NCBI RefSeq assembly: GCF_003031405.1
Contig: NZ_CP020469.1
Span: forward strand, 4,092,001 to 4,156,000
Source: Halomonas sp. 'Soap Lake #6'
GTDB taxonomy: Bacteria; Pseudomonadota; Gammaproteobacteria; Pseudomonadales; Halomonadaceae
Length of the DNA: 64,000 nucleotides
Direction: 5' to 3'
Position numbers and translations under genes: made by a program
Notes under the pieces: model-generated
Databases searched by the model: none
What the model was told of the DNA's origin: nothing
What the model saw: the letters and a program-made list of their open reading frames with translations, nothing else
In this document: piece after piece, positions 25,591 to 35,274 of the stretch
Position numbering within the stretch: position 1 is the first letter of the stretch
Layout: the number at the start of each line of letters is the position of its first letter

Positions 25591-26516
25591 GAGGCCACAT
25601 TTGTCGTGTGCGTCGGCTGCCTGCACTGGCTAATAGCCTTGGTGAGCGCATCAATGGCTTTAGGACGGGGAAAGCTTGCCCGCCAAGCAATGGCTACCGT
25701 GCGCGACGGTGCAGGGTCGACAAAAGGACGGCTAACTAGCATAGCGTTTTCATACTGATCAGTACCCAGCGCGGACTGTGGCAGCACCGTAATGCCCAAC
25801 TTTGAAGCTACCATATGGCGAATGGTTTCTAGCGAGCCACCTTCAGCAATCAGAGTATTGTTAGGGCTGTTGAGCTTCTGGGTAATCGCTGGGCAGGCCT
25901 CTAAAATCTGGTCGCGGAAACAGTGCCCTTCTCCTAGCAGCAATAGTCGCTCTTCCAGCAGATCTTCTTTGTGTATAGCGTCTCGCTCTACCCAACGATG
26001 GCTGGCTGGAATCAGTACTTCAAAATGTTCATCATAAATGGGCTTAGTAACCACATCAGTTTCGGTAAATGGTAGTGCAACAATAATCACATCCAGTTCG
26101 CCGCTGCGCAGCTTGGCACGCAAAGCCCCGGTCATGCCCTCTTCGATATATAGCGGCATTTGCGGCGCAGCATTGGCCAGTGCTGGGACTAAATGTGGAA
26201 ACAGATAAGGCCCTATAGTGTAGATGGCGCCTATGCGTAACGGGTTAGCCAACTGGTCTTTTCCAGCGCTAGCCATTTCATAAATCAGGCTGCTTTGCTC
26301 AAGTACCCGCTGTGCCTGGGCAACTATTTTTTCCCCCAACGGGGTAACCTGAACGGTTGATTTAGAGCGTTCGAAGAGCGGGGTATCAAGCTCCTCTTCA
26401 AGTTTTTTCACCGCCACAGAGAGCGTTGGTTGAGAAACATGGCAGCGCTCTGCGGCCCGCCCAAAATGGCGCTCTTGAGCGAGGGTTACGATGTAGCGAA
26501 GTTCTGTTAAAGTCAT
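25587..26516 (-). CDS. oxyR: Hydrogen-peroxide-sensing regulator OxyR
   Basis: This LysR-type regulator has 309 residues from the ATG at 26516. Its redox centre is conserved with identical numbering to E. coli: GHCFRDQILEAC places the two cysteines at 199 and 208, which form the activating disulfide. The N-terminal helix-turn-helix reads AERCHVSQPTLSVAVKKLEEEL. An upstream ATG at 26534 would add six residues, but the family begins at MTLTELRYIV. recG follows with a 4-base overlap, so DNA repair may rise with peroxide stress. Confidence 0.95.
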   Translation of the reverse strand: MTLTELRYIVTLAQERHFGRAAERCHVSQPTLSVAVKKLEEELDTPLFERSKSTVQVTPLGEKIVAQAQRVLEQSSLIYEMASAGKDQLANPLRIGAIYTIGPYLFPHLVPALANAAPQMPLYIEEGMTGALRAKLRSGELDVIIVALPFTETDVVTKPIYDEHFEVLIPASHRWVERDAIHKEDLLEERLLLLGEGHCFRDQILEACPAITQKLNSPNNTLIAEGGSLETIRHMVASKLGITVLPQSALGTDQYENAMLVSRPFVDPAPSRTVAIAWRASFPRPKAIDALTKAISQCRQPTHTTNVAS

Positions 26517-26668
26517 AATAGTGCCGGTTGGCATCCTCTCGTAGCAGCTTGTGACTAATAATCGTGACGCTTAACGGGATGGAAAGGACAAACAAGCCCT
26601 GTCGACGATGCCACATCTCATAGGGACTTTGTATCTGATAGGGAATATTTATCAAGGGAGTACGCAAG

Positions 26669-27547
26669 GTGAAGCTAACTGTACTGATTATCGGCTGCGG
26701 TGACATCGGTATTACCTTAGGTCGCGAACTACTCAGCGAGGGGCATCGCGTCATCGGTATGCGCCGCCAAGCTGATGCCTTACAGGGTAGCGGTATTGAG
26801 CCGCTAACGCTTGATCTCAACGACCTAGAAGGAGCCAGCGCCTCGGCACTGCCTCAAGCGGACTACGTTGTTTACACCGTAAGTGCCGACCGCTTTGAGG
26901 AGAGCGCTTACCAAAGCGCTTACCCCGAAGGCATGAAGCGCGTGCTAGGGGTGTTAGAGCAGCATAAAACACCACCACGGCGCATTTTCTTTGTCTCTTC
27001 AACCAGTGTATACGGCCAGCAAGAAGGTGAAGTGGTCAACGAAGCAAGTCCCACTGAATCGACTAGCTTTTCAGGCAACCTGATGTGCGAAGCAGAACAG
27101 GCACTGCTTAACCACTCGCTGCCAGGTACCGTGGTCCGCTTTTCCGGCATTTACGGCCCTGGCCGTGACCGTTTGATCCATCAAGCGGCAGAAGGCCGTA
27201 TAGCCGCCGTTACACCAGTGATCTACTCCAACCGCATTCACCGCGATGACTGCACCGGTATTCTGGCGCACTTAATTCGCTACCAAGAGAGCGGTAATCC
27301 CCTTGCCGAGCTCTACCTGGGCAGCGACTGCGAGCCGGTTACGATGCACAACGTGATGGCATGGTTAGCCAAGCAGCTGAAAGTAGAATCTACCGAGACC
27401 ATGCAATCGCCTTTGCGCCGCCGGACCAGCAAACGCTGCGATAACCAGCGCATTTTGAGCACTGGTTATCAATTCCGCTTTCCCAGCTACCGCGAAGGTT
27501 ATGCACAGGTGCTCAAGGAGGGCGGCTTTCTGCCCACCCAGGCGTAG
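26669..27547 (+). CDS. NAD-dependent epimerase/dehydratase family protein (YeeZ-like)
   Basis: This 292-residue Rossmann protein has a nucleotide-binding site near the N-terminus (LIIGCGDIGITLGRELLSEGHRVIG), then FFVSSTSVYGQQEGEVVNEASPTES and VVRFSGIYGPGRDRL, an atypical short-chain dehydrogenase lacking the Tyr-x3-Lys spacing of true epimerases. It resembles E. coli YeeZ, whose substrate is unknown. GTG is the start, with AAGGGAG about 8 bases before it. It is divergent from oxyR. A GC-rich hairpin (27559-27579) follows the stop. Confidence 0.8.
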   Translation: MKLTVLIIGCGDIGITLGRELLSEGHRVIGMRRQADALQGSGIEPLTLDLNDLEGASASALPQADYVVYTVSADRFEESAYQSAYPEGMKRVLGVLEQHKTPPRRIFFVSSTSVYGQQEGEVVNEASPTESTSFSGNLMCEAEQALLNHSLPGTVVRFSGIYGPGRDRLIHQAAEGRIAAVTPVIYSNRIHRDDCTGILAHLIRYQESGNPLAELYLGSDCEPVTMHNVMAWLAKQLKVESTETMQSPLRRRTSKRCDNQRILSTGYQFRFPSYREGYAQVLKEGGFLPTQA

Positions 27548-27588
27548 GCGATAGCGCTGCTGGGCGTTACGCGCCCAGCGCTAAGCCA

Positions 27589-28104
27589 TTAGAAAGGGTG
27601 GCGGTAGCCGAGAGATAGGGTCTCGAAGCCGTTGTTCGGCCGTTTGATCCCCGCGTTAGAGTAGTGAATCAGACTTGCCGAGAGTTCGCCGCTGCCCAGT
27701 GCCATGCCTAGAGCGAGGCGATCTTCGAACTGAAAGGCGGTGGAGAGATGACGTTCCTCATGGCGGGTGTTGAGAAACAGTGCCGCACCGCTGCCAGCCT
27801 CGGCGAACACCCCACGCTCACCGGCGAAACTCCAGCGCAGGGCTGGGGTCAGCGTCCAGGCGGCGTTATCGTCGCCAGCATCACCCGGCAGCAGCAATAC
27901 CCCGCTGCCAAGCCTTAGCATCAGCTGTGGATGCCAGTGAGCAAGGTCGAAGGTGCGATCCAGCCCCAGACTGACGGCCGGAGTGCCCTCGCTGGTGGTG
28001 CCCAGCGTGATGTAGCCGTCGGCCTGGCTCACCACTGGGGCGCTGAGCAGGATAATACCTGGCAGCAGCGCTGCGGCCAGGCGTCGAAGCGAAATTCGTT
28101 GCAT
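27589..28104 (-). CDS. pagL: Lipid A 3-O-deacylase PagL
   Basis: This outer-membrane enzyme of 171 residues has a signal peptide to about residue 27 (VVSQA-DG) and beta-barrel strands ending in a terminal Phe. The catalytic triad of PagL is complete: HYSNAGIKRPNNGFE supplies His147, Ser149 and Glu161, with the same 2- and 14-residue spacing as the Pseudomonas enzyme. It removes the 3-position acyl chain from lipid A. The ATG at 28104 has AGGAAT 8 bases upstream. It sits beside remnants of other genes and looks GC-richer than flanking core genes, suggesting an acquired segment. Confidence 0.88.
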   Translation of the reverse strand: MQRISLRRLAAALLPGIILLSAPVVSQADGYITLGTTSEGTPAVSLGLDRTFDLAHWHPQLMLRLGSGVLLLPGDAGDDNAAWTLTPALRWSFAGERGVFAEAGSGAALFLNTRHEERHLSTAFQFEDRLALGMALGSGELSASLIHYSNAGIKRPNNGFETLSLGYRHPF

Positions 28105-28149
28105 ATGGCTATTCCTGCCAAGAGATATCAGCCGCGACATTTGCCTGCG

Positions 28150-28210
28150 TCAGAAGGTATAGGCGGCACCGATCGACATGCTCAAGCCGAACTCGTCCTG
28201 CTTCTCCAGC
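28150..28210 (-). pseudogene. C-terminal scrap of an outer-membrane protein gene
   Basis: On the minus strand the frame reads LEKQDEFGLSMSIGAAYTF then TGA. A strand with alternating residues ending in aromatic Phe is the membrane-insertion signature of outer-membrane beta-barrels. Upstream the frame stops making sense at about 28210, where a kinase fragment begins on the other strand. Only about 19 codons survive. Confidence 0.6.
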
Positions 28211-28280
28211 GAGTGCCTGCGCATCTCCCGCGACATGCACGACGGGCTCGGCCATCACCTGGCGGCGTTGAACCTGCACC
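28211..28280 (+). pseudogene. H-box scrap of a NarL-type sensor kinase
   Basis: The frame gives ECLRISRDMHDGLGHHLAALNLH, which matches the phospho-acceptor helix of HisKA_3 kinases (R-x-HD-x-x-GHxLxxLxL). Nothing else of the kinase remains, and the match ends abruptly at 28280, where a different frame carries response-regulator sequence. Confidence 0.65.
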
Positions 28281-28448
28281 GAGATCCTGCGCCTGCTGGC
28301 CAGTGGGCTAAACAACCGCGAAGTGTCGCTAGCCCTGGGTACTGCCGAGGGAACGGTGAAGAATCAGGTTTCAAGCATTCTTTCTAAACTGGGCGTACGC
28401 GACCGAGTGCGTGCGGTGCTGCGCGGCATCGAGCTAGGCTGGATCTGA
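28281..28448 (+). pseudogene. LuxR-type DNA-binding domain scrap of a response regulator
   Basis: In the frame from 28281 the product reads EILRLLASGLNNREVSLAL then GTAEGTVKNQVSSILSKLGV to a normal stop TGA (28446-28448). This is the complete C-terminal helix-turn-helix of a NarL/FixJ regulator. The receiver domain is absent. It is joined, one base out of frame, to a kinase fragment, consistent with a deletion through a kinase-regulator gene pair. Confidence 0.7.
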
Positions 28449-28575
28449 CGCGTGCCAGGGCCAGGCATGGGCGAGCGACAAGGTGTGGCCTATTAGGTTG
28501 GCGTTCACTCCTGCGAAGCGGCCCACGTTCGATAGCGTGTGCCGGTTTTATCGGGAGTCGAGTGGATCAGCGCAC

Positions 28576-28620
28576 CTAACAATGTTTAACTTAACAATGT
28601 TTAACCTAACAATGTTTAGT
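28576..28620 (+). repeat. Three 15-base tandem repeats overlapping the ridA stop
   Basis: Units CTAACAATGTTTAAC, TTAACAATGTTTAAC and CTAACAATGTTTAGT are contiguous. The last contains the ridA stop codon (28616-28618, minus strand). The copies differ by few bases, indicating recent slippage. Confidence 0.85.
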
Positions 28621-29005
28621 CGCCAATCACCATCACTGCGTCAGCTTCTACTTGGCTGCCCTTGGGCAACGCCTTTACACCCACGGCTGCACGGGCAGGG
28701 AAAGGCTGAGAGAAGAATTCTTCCATAACCTTATTAACAATTGCAAAGTTATCTAAGTCAACCAAGTAGAGGTTGAGCTTAACAATATCGCCAAGTGAAC
28801 CCGCAGCTTCTTCACACACTGCTTGCAAGTTGATAAATACTTGGCGAGCCTGAGCTTCAAAGTCATCAGAGATCATTTCCATGGTCTCTGGGTTCAACGG
28901 AATCTGACCCGATAGGTACACCGTATTCCCAGCCTTAATAGCCTGGGAATAGGGGCCAATGGCGGCAGGAGCTTTATCGGTATTGATAACAGCTTTATTG
29001 CTCAT
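28616..29005 (-). CDS. ridA: RidA-family enamine/imine deaminase
   Basis: RidA hydrolyses reactive 2-aminoacrylate and related imines formed by PLP enzymes. The 129-residue product matches the family: [28 protein letters not shown] near the start, the conserved Arg in [25 protein letters not shown] near the end, and the usual length of about 128. The ATG at 29005 has AAGGAG about 10 bases upstream; the longer frame to 29062 does not fit. It follows spoT on the same strand, as in pseudomonads. Confidence 0.94.
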   Translation of the reverse strand: MSNKAVINTDKAPAAIGPYSQAIKAGNTVYLSGQIPLNPETMEMISDDFEAQARQVFINLQAVCEEAAGSLGDIVKLNLYLVDLDNFAIVNKVMEEFFSQPFPARAAVGVKALPKGSQVEADAVMVIGD

Positions 29006-29096
29006 AGTGCTCGTACTCCTTAATGGTTCAATAGTGATTATTTTTGCCCATAGATAACGCAACCAGCCGTTAGCCAGCAGCCACTATTAAAGGCTA

Positions 29097-31232
29097 TCAA
29101 TTCGCCATTCGAGTGATTTTGCCAACGTTAGGTAAGTTGCGGATTCGTTTAATAATACGGGCAAGGTGAACACGCCCTTTGACCGATAGCGTTAAATTAA
29201 CCGTAGAGAGTCGGGCGTCGCGCTCTTCGATACCGATACGCTCAATATTAGCATCAGCATCGGTAACCAACCCAGCCAGTTCAGCAACCAGCCCACGACG
29301 GCTTTCAATTTCAATGCGCAGCGCAACGGGGAAATCGTCGTCAATACTCTCAGACCATTCAAGGGCAAACAGCTTTTCAGGGTCGTTTTTCAGGTCAGCA
29401 AGGTTTCTACACTCATTACGGTGCACCACCAGACCTTTACCTACAGAAAGGTGGCCGACGACAGGATCTCCCGGCAGCGGGTGGCAACAGCGGGCAAAAT
29501 TAATCACCATACCTTCACTGCCGCTAATCACCACAGCTTTATCGTTGCCTTCTGTGATCACCTGATCTCGTTGGTCGCCACCATGCGCCACATCGACTAA
29601 GCGGCGAGCAACCACATGCGCCATCCGATTGCCTAGCCCAAGCGACTCCAACAACGAATCTAGAGAGGTAACGTCTAGCTCGCGAAAGGCTTGACCAAAC
29701 ACGCTCTCGTCCAACTCTTCTAAGCTAGTTTCAAAGGGTGTCAGCGCCTTATTCAACAGTCGGCGGCCCAACATAATCGCTTCGGCTTGCTGCTGGTGCT
29801 TCAGTGCATGCCGAATAGCCGAACGTGCCTTGGCGGTGGTCACAAAGTTCAACCACGCTAGATTAGGCCGTGCTCCTGGAGCGGTGATAATTTCCAGGGT
29901 TTGGCCGCTTTCAAGGCGGGTGGAAAGTGGCGCCAAGTGGCGGTCGATACGACAGGCTATACAGTTGTTGCCAATATCGGTATGCACGCTGTAGGCAAAG
30001 TCGATCACCGTGGCACCCTGGGGCAGCTCCATGATGTCGCCTTTGGGCGTGAACACGTAGATGTCATCGGGGAACAGATCGTTTTTAACGTGCTCAATAA
30101 ACTCCAGCGAATCCCCAGCGTGGCGCTGCATCTCCAGCAACCCTTTTACCCAGGCGCGGGCGCGAGCATGACTTCCCTCAGCAATGGGGTGATCCGTTTG
30201 CCCTGCTTTATAAAGCCAGTGGGCGGCAATACCATTATTGGCCATGGCTTCCATTTCGCGGGTACGTATCTGTACCTCGATGGGCATGCCCCGCTGGCCA
30301 AATAGCGTGGTGTGCAGGCTCTGGTAGCCATTTGCTTTAGGTATTGCGATGTAATCCTTAAATCGCCCAGGCACCGGTTTATATAGGTTATGCACCACGC
30401 CCAGGATGCGGTAGCAGCTGGCAACGTCCTCGGTGATGATCCGAAAACCAAACACATCCATGATTTCTGCGAACGGTTTGCGCTGATCACGCATCTTTTT
30501 GTATATCGACAATAGATGCTTCTGTCGGCCTACTACCGTCCCTTTTAACGCCTCGTCGTCCAAACTCTGTTGAAGTGACGACTGGATTTCCCGCATGGCG
30601 CTACGGCGATTGCCACGCGCACTGGCCACGGCACGCTTAATACGCTCAGCACGCATGGGGTGAATGGCTTGGAAAGAGAGGTCTTCTAGTTCAATACGGA
30701 TAGTATTGATGCCCAGCCGCCCAGCAATGCGGGCGTAAATTTCTAGTGTTTCTCGGGCAATACGGCGCTTCTTGTCAGGCCTTAACGCACCCAGCGTACG
30801 CATGTTATGCAGCCGGTCAGCCAGCTTAACAATGATGACGCGGATATCCCGCGACATCGCTAACACCATTTTTTGGAAGTTTTCCGCCTGGGCGACGGCT
30901 TTATCTTCAAAGGTGATTTGGGTCAGTTTGGAGACCCCATCCACCAGCTCGGCTACCGGCTTGCCAAACTGTGCAGCCAAGGCGTTCTTCGAGACGCCGG
31001 TGTCTTCAATCACATCATGCAGCATGGCCGCCATCAGGCTTTGATGATCCATGTGCATGTTAGCGAGAATATTGGCGACTGCCAGCGGGTGGGTAACGTA
31101 AGGCTCGCCTGAGCGGCGGCGCTGGCCATCATGGGCCTGCTCAGCGTAGTAGAAGGCGCGCTTGACCTGCTGGATCTCATCCGGTGGTAAATAGCCGCCG
31201 AGTCGATCGGCAAGGTCATCAATGGTGAACAT
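29097..31232 (-). CDS. spoT: Bifunctional (p)ppGpp synthetase/hydrolase SpoT
   Basis: SpoT controls the stringent alarmone (p)ppGpp. The 711-residue protein has the HD hydrolase domain (AAMLHDVIEDTGV; His72/Asp73 as in E. coli), the synthetase domain with GRFKDYIAIPKANGYQSLHTTLFG (the RxKD form of bifunctional enzymes), a TGS domain (DDIYVFTPKGDIMELPQGATVIDFAYSVHTDIG), a zinc-finger-like CCHPLPGD segment, and a C-terminal ACT domain. It lies between rpoZ and ridA, the standard arrangement. The next gene upstream encodes RNA polymerase omega, which is itself connected with ppGpp binding in proteobacteria. Confidence 0.97.
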   Translation of the reverse strand: MFTIDDLADRLGGYLPPDEIQQVKRAFYYAEQAHDGQRRRSGEPYVTHPLAVANILANMHMDHQSLMAAMLHDVIEDTGVSKNALAAQFGKPVAELVDGVSKLTQITFEDKAVAQAENFQKMVLAMSRDIRVIIVKLADRLHNMRTLGALRPDKKRRIARETLEIYARIAGRLGINTIRIELEDLSFQAIHPMRAERIKRAVASARGNRRSAMREIQSSLQQSLDDEALKGTVVGRQKHLLSIYKKMRDQRKPFAEIMDVFGFRIITEDVASCYRILGVVHNLYKPVPGRFKDYIAIPKANGYQSLHTTLFGQRGMPIEVQIRTREMEAMANNGIAAHWLYKAGQTDHPIAEGSHARARAWVKGLLEMQRHAGDSLEFIEHVKNDLFPDDIYVFTPKGDIMELPQGATVIDFAYSVHTDIGNNCIACRIDRHLAPLSTRLESGQTLEIITAPGARPNLAWLNFVTTAKARSAIRHALKHQQQAEAIMLGRRLLNKALTPFETSLEELDESVFGQAFRELDVTSLDSLLESLGLGNRMAHVVARRLVDVAHGGDQRDQVITEGNDKAVVISGSEGMVINFARCCHPLPGDPVVGHLSVGKGLVVHRNECRNLADLKNDPEKLFALEWSESIDDDFPVALRIEIESRRGLVAELAGLVTDADANIERIGIEERDARLSTVNLTLSVKGRVHLARIIKRIRNLPNVGKITRMAN

Positions 31233-31260
31233 TTACCGCGCCCCTAATCGGTTCTTAACC

Positions 31261-31518
31261 TTAGTCGTCGATATGAGTAGGCGCCATCGCGGGGCGCGTA
31301 CGCACGGGGGCTTCAACCGGCTCATCCAGCACCGTGTGATCAACCAGGCCCGCTGCGATTTCGCGCAGAGCCATGACAGTGGGCTTATCATTTTCCCAGG
31401 GTAGTTGCGCATCACGGGAACCGCGGGCCAGTTGGCGCGCGCGCTGGGTGGAAATCATCACCAGCTTGAAGCGATTTTCAACATTTTCCAGACAATCTTC
31501 GACGGTTACGCGAGCCAT
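31261..31518 (-). CDS. rpoZ: RNA polymerase omega subunit
   Basis: The 85-residue protein begins [33 protein letters not shown], the omega signature. It aids polymerase assembly and forms part of a ppGpp site. The ATG at 31518 is taken because the family starts MARVTVEDC; the longer frame to 31593 adds non-homologous sequence. It lies between gmk and spoT. Confidence 0.96.
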   Translation of the reverse strand: MARVTVEDCLENVENRFKLVMISTQRARQLARGSRDAQLPWENDKPTVMALREIAAGLVDHTVLDEPVEAPVRTRPAMAPTHIDD

Positions 31519-31607
31519 GGGGTCTTCCTGTAATGACGACGCTGGGCCGACGTTGTTGGACAACGCCGCCGACCCAGCGAAAAAAAGTGGCAATATGACC
31601 TGATAGA

Positions 31608-32300
<693 letters not shown>

Positions 32301-32464
32301 AATAAACGCAACGTTAATAGAGCACGCCAATAACAACTTAGCGGGCAAAAATAAACTAGCTGACAACAATCGCCAAGTTTAGCGCAGGCGTTAGAATGGT
32401 GCGCAGTATCGCACACCAATGGCGTGGGCTGTAGGGTTTCACGCAGAGCGATAAGGAGATCAGC

Positions 32465-33160
32465 ATGCGTAGAACGCTTATCATTTTATGCTTCATTGCC
32501 GTAGGCGTTGCATTACAACAGGGCATCATTGAAATTCCCCGCCACTGGGCTCCCTGGGCACCGCTTTATGTTGACGATCCTATCACCCCCGTTACCCAGC
32601 TTAAGCTCAAACGCTTGAACGATAATCGTGAGGCCTGTTTGGCAGCGCTGAACACAGTTCCAGAAAGCGAGCTTAGTTACACCCCTTTGGCAGATTATGC
32701 GCCCACTGCAAGCTGCCCTCTCAGTAACGTAGTACGTATGCAGTCCAGCAGTGTTCGCTTCAATCAAAGTTTTGTCGCCACCTGCCCACTGGCATTGGCC
32801 TGGGTGATGTATGAACGCCACTCCCTGCAACCCGCCGCTAAAGAGATTATGGGCAGCCGTGTTGCCCAGGTAGATCATCTGGGTAGTTTCGCCTGCCGCA
32901 ACGTATATGGCCGTGAATCTGGCCGGCGAAGCGAGCACGCCACCGCTGAAGCATTGGATGTAGCAGGGTTTAGATTCGAGGACGGCCAGCAAATCACACT
33001 TCTCAATCACTGGGATAACGACGGCGAAACGGGGGAGTTCCTTCGGGCAGCCAGAGATGGCGCCTGCAATGTATTTGGCAATGTGCTGGGACCAGACTAT
33101 AACGCCGCGCATGCTGACCACTTCCATTTGGGCATGCGCGGCTTTAGGCTTTGCCGATAA
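32465..33160 (+). CDS. Extensin-like exported protein
   Basis: The 231-residue protein has an N-terminal hydrophobic anchor or signal (residues 4-24). The C-terminal half matches the extensin-like_C domain: SEHATAEALDVAGFRFEDGQQI and NVLGPDYNAAHADHFHLGMRGF. The conserved His, Asp and His-Asp-His-Phe-His cluster recalls LAS metallopeptidases, so a role in cell-wall peptide processing is possible. Several cysteines may form periplasmic disulfides. GGAG lies about 8 bases before the ATG. Confidence 0.85.
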   Translation: MRRTLIILCFIAVGVALQQGIIEIPRHWAPWAPLYVDDPITPVTQLKLKRLNDNREACLAALNTVPESELSYTPLADYAPTASCPLSNVVRMQSSSVRFNQSFVATCPLALAWVMYERHSLQPAAKEIMGSRVAQVDHLGSFACRNVYGRESGRRSEHATAEALDVAGFRFEDGQQITLLNHWDNDGETGEFLRAARDGACNVFGNVLGPDYNAAHADHFHLGMRGFRLCR

Positions 33161-33172
33161 GGCGCCTAATCG

Positions 33173-33415
33173 TTAATCCAGGCGGATATCCGTAGCGGCA
33201 CCGGTAGCAGCACCTACGCCACCACCAATCACAGCGCCTCTGGTTACGCTACCGCCCGTCGCCGCCGCAGCGCCTGCGCCTACCGCCGCACCAATGCCAG
33301 CACCACTAGCAGTACGCTCGCCAGTGGTCGTGCCACAGCCTGCCAAGGCTAGAGTTAGTGCAGCAATAGCGCTCAGGATTAAGACGCGTGGCGTCTTCCT
33401 CATTTGAGTATGCAT
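33173..33415 (-). CDS. Small glycine-zipper lipoprotein
   Basis: This 80-residue lipoprotein has lipobox LALAGC (Cys27) after a hydrophobic leader. The rest is a glycine-zipper pair, GAGIGAAVGAGAAAATGG and GAVIGGGVGAATGAATD, as in the YMGG-like/OmpA-associated families that insert in membranes. AAGGAGGTGA with 7-base spacing fixes the ATG at 33415. It is convergent with the extensin-like gene. Function is unknown; related proteins are stress-responsive envelope components. Confidence 0.85.
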   Translation of the reverse strand: MHTQMRKTPRVLILSAIAALTLALAGCGTTTGERTASGAGIGAAVGAGAAAATGGSVTRGAVIGGGVGAATGAATDIRLD

Positions 33416-33510
33416 AGGGTCACCTCCTTATGGGTAGCACACTTACAACCTAGGCAGAATACGCGCCTTTCGCCATCTTTAATCCTCTTAGGCATTGAGT
33501 TAGAAATAGC

Positions 33511-34710
33511 TCACTTAAAGGAGTGTGCTACTGCATATGTTCGCTTTTCAAGCCATCGTCCCCAGGCAAAAATCACCAACCCACACAGTGCCAGCCCTGT
33601 ACCTACTAACCCAGTGCTCGACCAACTAAAGCCTGCACTAATTGCCAACCCAGCGAGCCACGCCCCCAGCGCATTAGCCCCATTAAAAGCCGCATGATTA
33701 AGCGAGGCCGCCATGGTTTGAGCATCACCTGCCACGTCCATCAAGCGGGTTTGCAGAGCAGGGGCCAGGGCCATGCTAGACCCCACTAGGCCAACAAATA
33801 AAAGCCCTGTCCAGACATTGTTAGCGGCAAAATAGAACAGTCCCTGGATCACAGCGCACCACACTAATGTTAAGGGGATGGTCCGCATCAGGTTTTTATC
33901 TGCCGCACGCCCGCCAACCAAGTTACCGGCTATCGAGCCAAGGCCAAAGATGACCAGTACCAGAGGCCCTAACGCCTCACTCATTCCCGCCTGCTGAGTT
34001 AGCGTCGGCATCACGTAGCTAAAGATCGAGAACATACCGCCACAACCGACACAGGCAATGGCCACAGTTACCAATACCCGCTGCTTCACTAGAGCCGAAA
34101 GCTCGCGTAACGGGCTTGCTAGCGCATCAAAGGGCTGCAGCGGTACCCACAGACGGATCAACAGCGCCGTCAACAGTGCAATCGCTCCTACCGCAGCGAA
34201 GGCAATTTGCCAGCCAAACAGGTTTCCGGCCCAGGTACCTAACGGTGCACCAATCAAAATAGCCACGGTTAAGCCCATCATCACTCTAGCAATAGCCCGC
34301 GCTCGCTGGTCAATAGGCACTGCCCCAGCAGCTACCAGCGCCGCCACACCAAAGTAAGCGCCATGGGGTAATCCTGCTAGAAAACGCAAGCCGACAAACG
34401 ACCAAAACCCTGGCGCCATGGCGCTGGCAATATTGCCGATGGCAAACACTAGCATCAACGCAATCAGCAACGCTCGTTTCGGTACTCGTGCCGCCAAGGC
34501 AGAAATCAGCGGCGCTCCTACCACCACCCCCAAGGCATAGCTACTAATCGCGTAGCCCACCTGAGGCACAGTGACGGCTAAATCCTCCGCCACGCGATTC
34601 ATCAAGCCCATGATGACAAATTCGCTGGTGCCAATACCAAAGCCACCTAGCGCCAATACGAATTCGGCCAACCGCGGATTACGCGCTTGGCCTGATGACG
34701 TCTCCTGCAT
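33511..34710 (-). CDS. Major facilitator superfamily efflux protein (AraJ/YdhP type)
   Basis: The 399-residue transporter has twelve hydrophobic helices. The early motifs FVLALGGFGIGTSEFVIMGLM and GAPLISALAARVPKR, and the segment RFLAGLPHGAYFGVAALVAA, are those of the DHA1 arabinose-efflux-like group. The ATG at 34710 is chosen because GGAGAGG lies close upstream and the longer frame to 34833 adds an improbable N-terminus. It probably exports a sugar, drug or toxic metabolite. The substrate is not readable. Confidence 0.88.
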   Translation of the reverse strand: MQETSSGQARNPRLAEFVLALGGFGIGTSEFVIMGLMNRVAEDLAVTVPQVGYAISSYALGVVVGAPLISALAARVPKRALLIALMLVFAIGNIASAMAPGFWSFVGLRFLAGLPHGAYFGVAALVAAGAVPIDQRARAIARVMMGLTVAILIGAPLGTWAGNLFGWQIAFAAVGAIALLTALLIRLWVPLQPFDALASPLRELSALVKQRVLVTVAIACVGCGGMFSIFSYVMPTLTQQAGMSEALGPLVLVIFGLGSIAGNLVGGRAADKNLMRTIPLTLVWCAVIQGLFYFAANNVWTGLLFVGLVGSSMALAPALQTRLMDVAGDAQTMAASLNHAAFNGANALGAWLAGLAISAGFSWSSTGLVGTGLALCGLVIFAWGRWLEKRTYAVAHSFK

Positions 34711-34881
34711 GCCTCTCCCCCCAAGCGCTTCTGAAAAGCGCCTGCTCATTAAAACGGTCTTTAGATAGGAATAGATAATCGCAGGATTAGACAAAAGTAT
34801 AAATACACCACACACAAAAAAGTTAGCGTGCAAATAAGATGTACGAGCATGCCAGCACGCTTATTTGGTGATGAGCTGCCG

Positions 34882-35211
34882 TTAAAATGACTCAGACAGG
34901 AGCTGCTCGGTGGACAGTAATCGCTCCCGCAGCCCACGGTTACGCGGCACCAACCCTGTTTGCAGCCCTAAAGGGCGAAATACTTGGTTAAGCAGTGCCA
35001 ATGTAGGACTTGCCTTATCGGCTTCAAGATCGGATAGGGAACGACGACTCATGCCCACCAGCTCGGCATATTGTGTTTGCGATATTCCCAACACCTCTCG
35101 GCGCAGTTGGCGCAATACCTGACCTGAGCTGACTTCATCACGCAGCAGTTTAGCCAGTAGTTGCACTAGCAGCGCCTCACGCTCAATGCTAGAGAGTTCT
35201 TTGCGTTTCAT
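34882..35211 (-). CDS. XRE-family helix-turn-helix protein, HipB-like (orphan antitoxin)
   Basis: The 109-residue protein has its Cro/CI helix-turn-helix at LGISQTQYAELVGMSRRSLSDLEADKASPTLALLNQVFRPLG. The pattern is that of the DNA-binding partner of HipA-type kinases. AAGGAG 6 bases upstream fixes the ATG at 35211. The gene directly upstream (35275-35685) is a truncated HipA N-terminus, so the antitoxin-like half survives without an intact toxin. It may still repress its own promoter or act in trans on the other locus at 43 kb. Confidence 0.8.
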   Translation of the reverse strand: MKRKELSSIEREALLVQLLAKLLRDEVSSGQVLRQLRREVLGISQTQYAELVGMSRRSLSDLEADKASPTLALLNQVFRPLGLQTGLVPRNRGLRERLLSTEQLLSESF

Positions 35212-35274
35212 AAGAGCTCCTTGCGCCTCATACCAGCCCCCAGCGATATAATTTATCGTCCAAGTAATCAAACC

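Noticed and set aside
27559..27579. GC-rich hairpin after the epimerase gene considered as a terminator
   Set aside because: The 8-base stem is clear but no T run follows in either direction, so it is mentioned only in the gene entry.
32513..33127. 204-codon frame antisense to the extensin-like gene
   Set aside because: No recognisable domain or ribosome site, and it is fully inside a gene with a conserved domain on the other strand.
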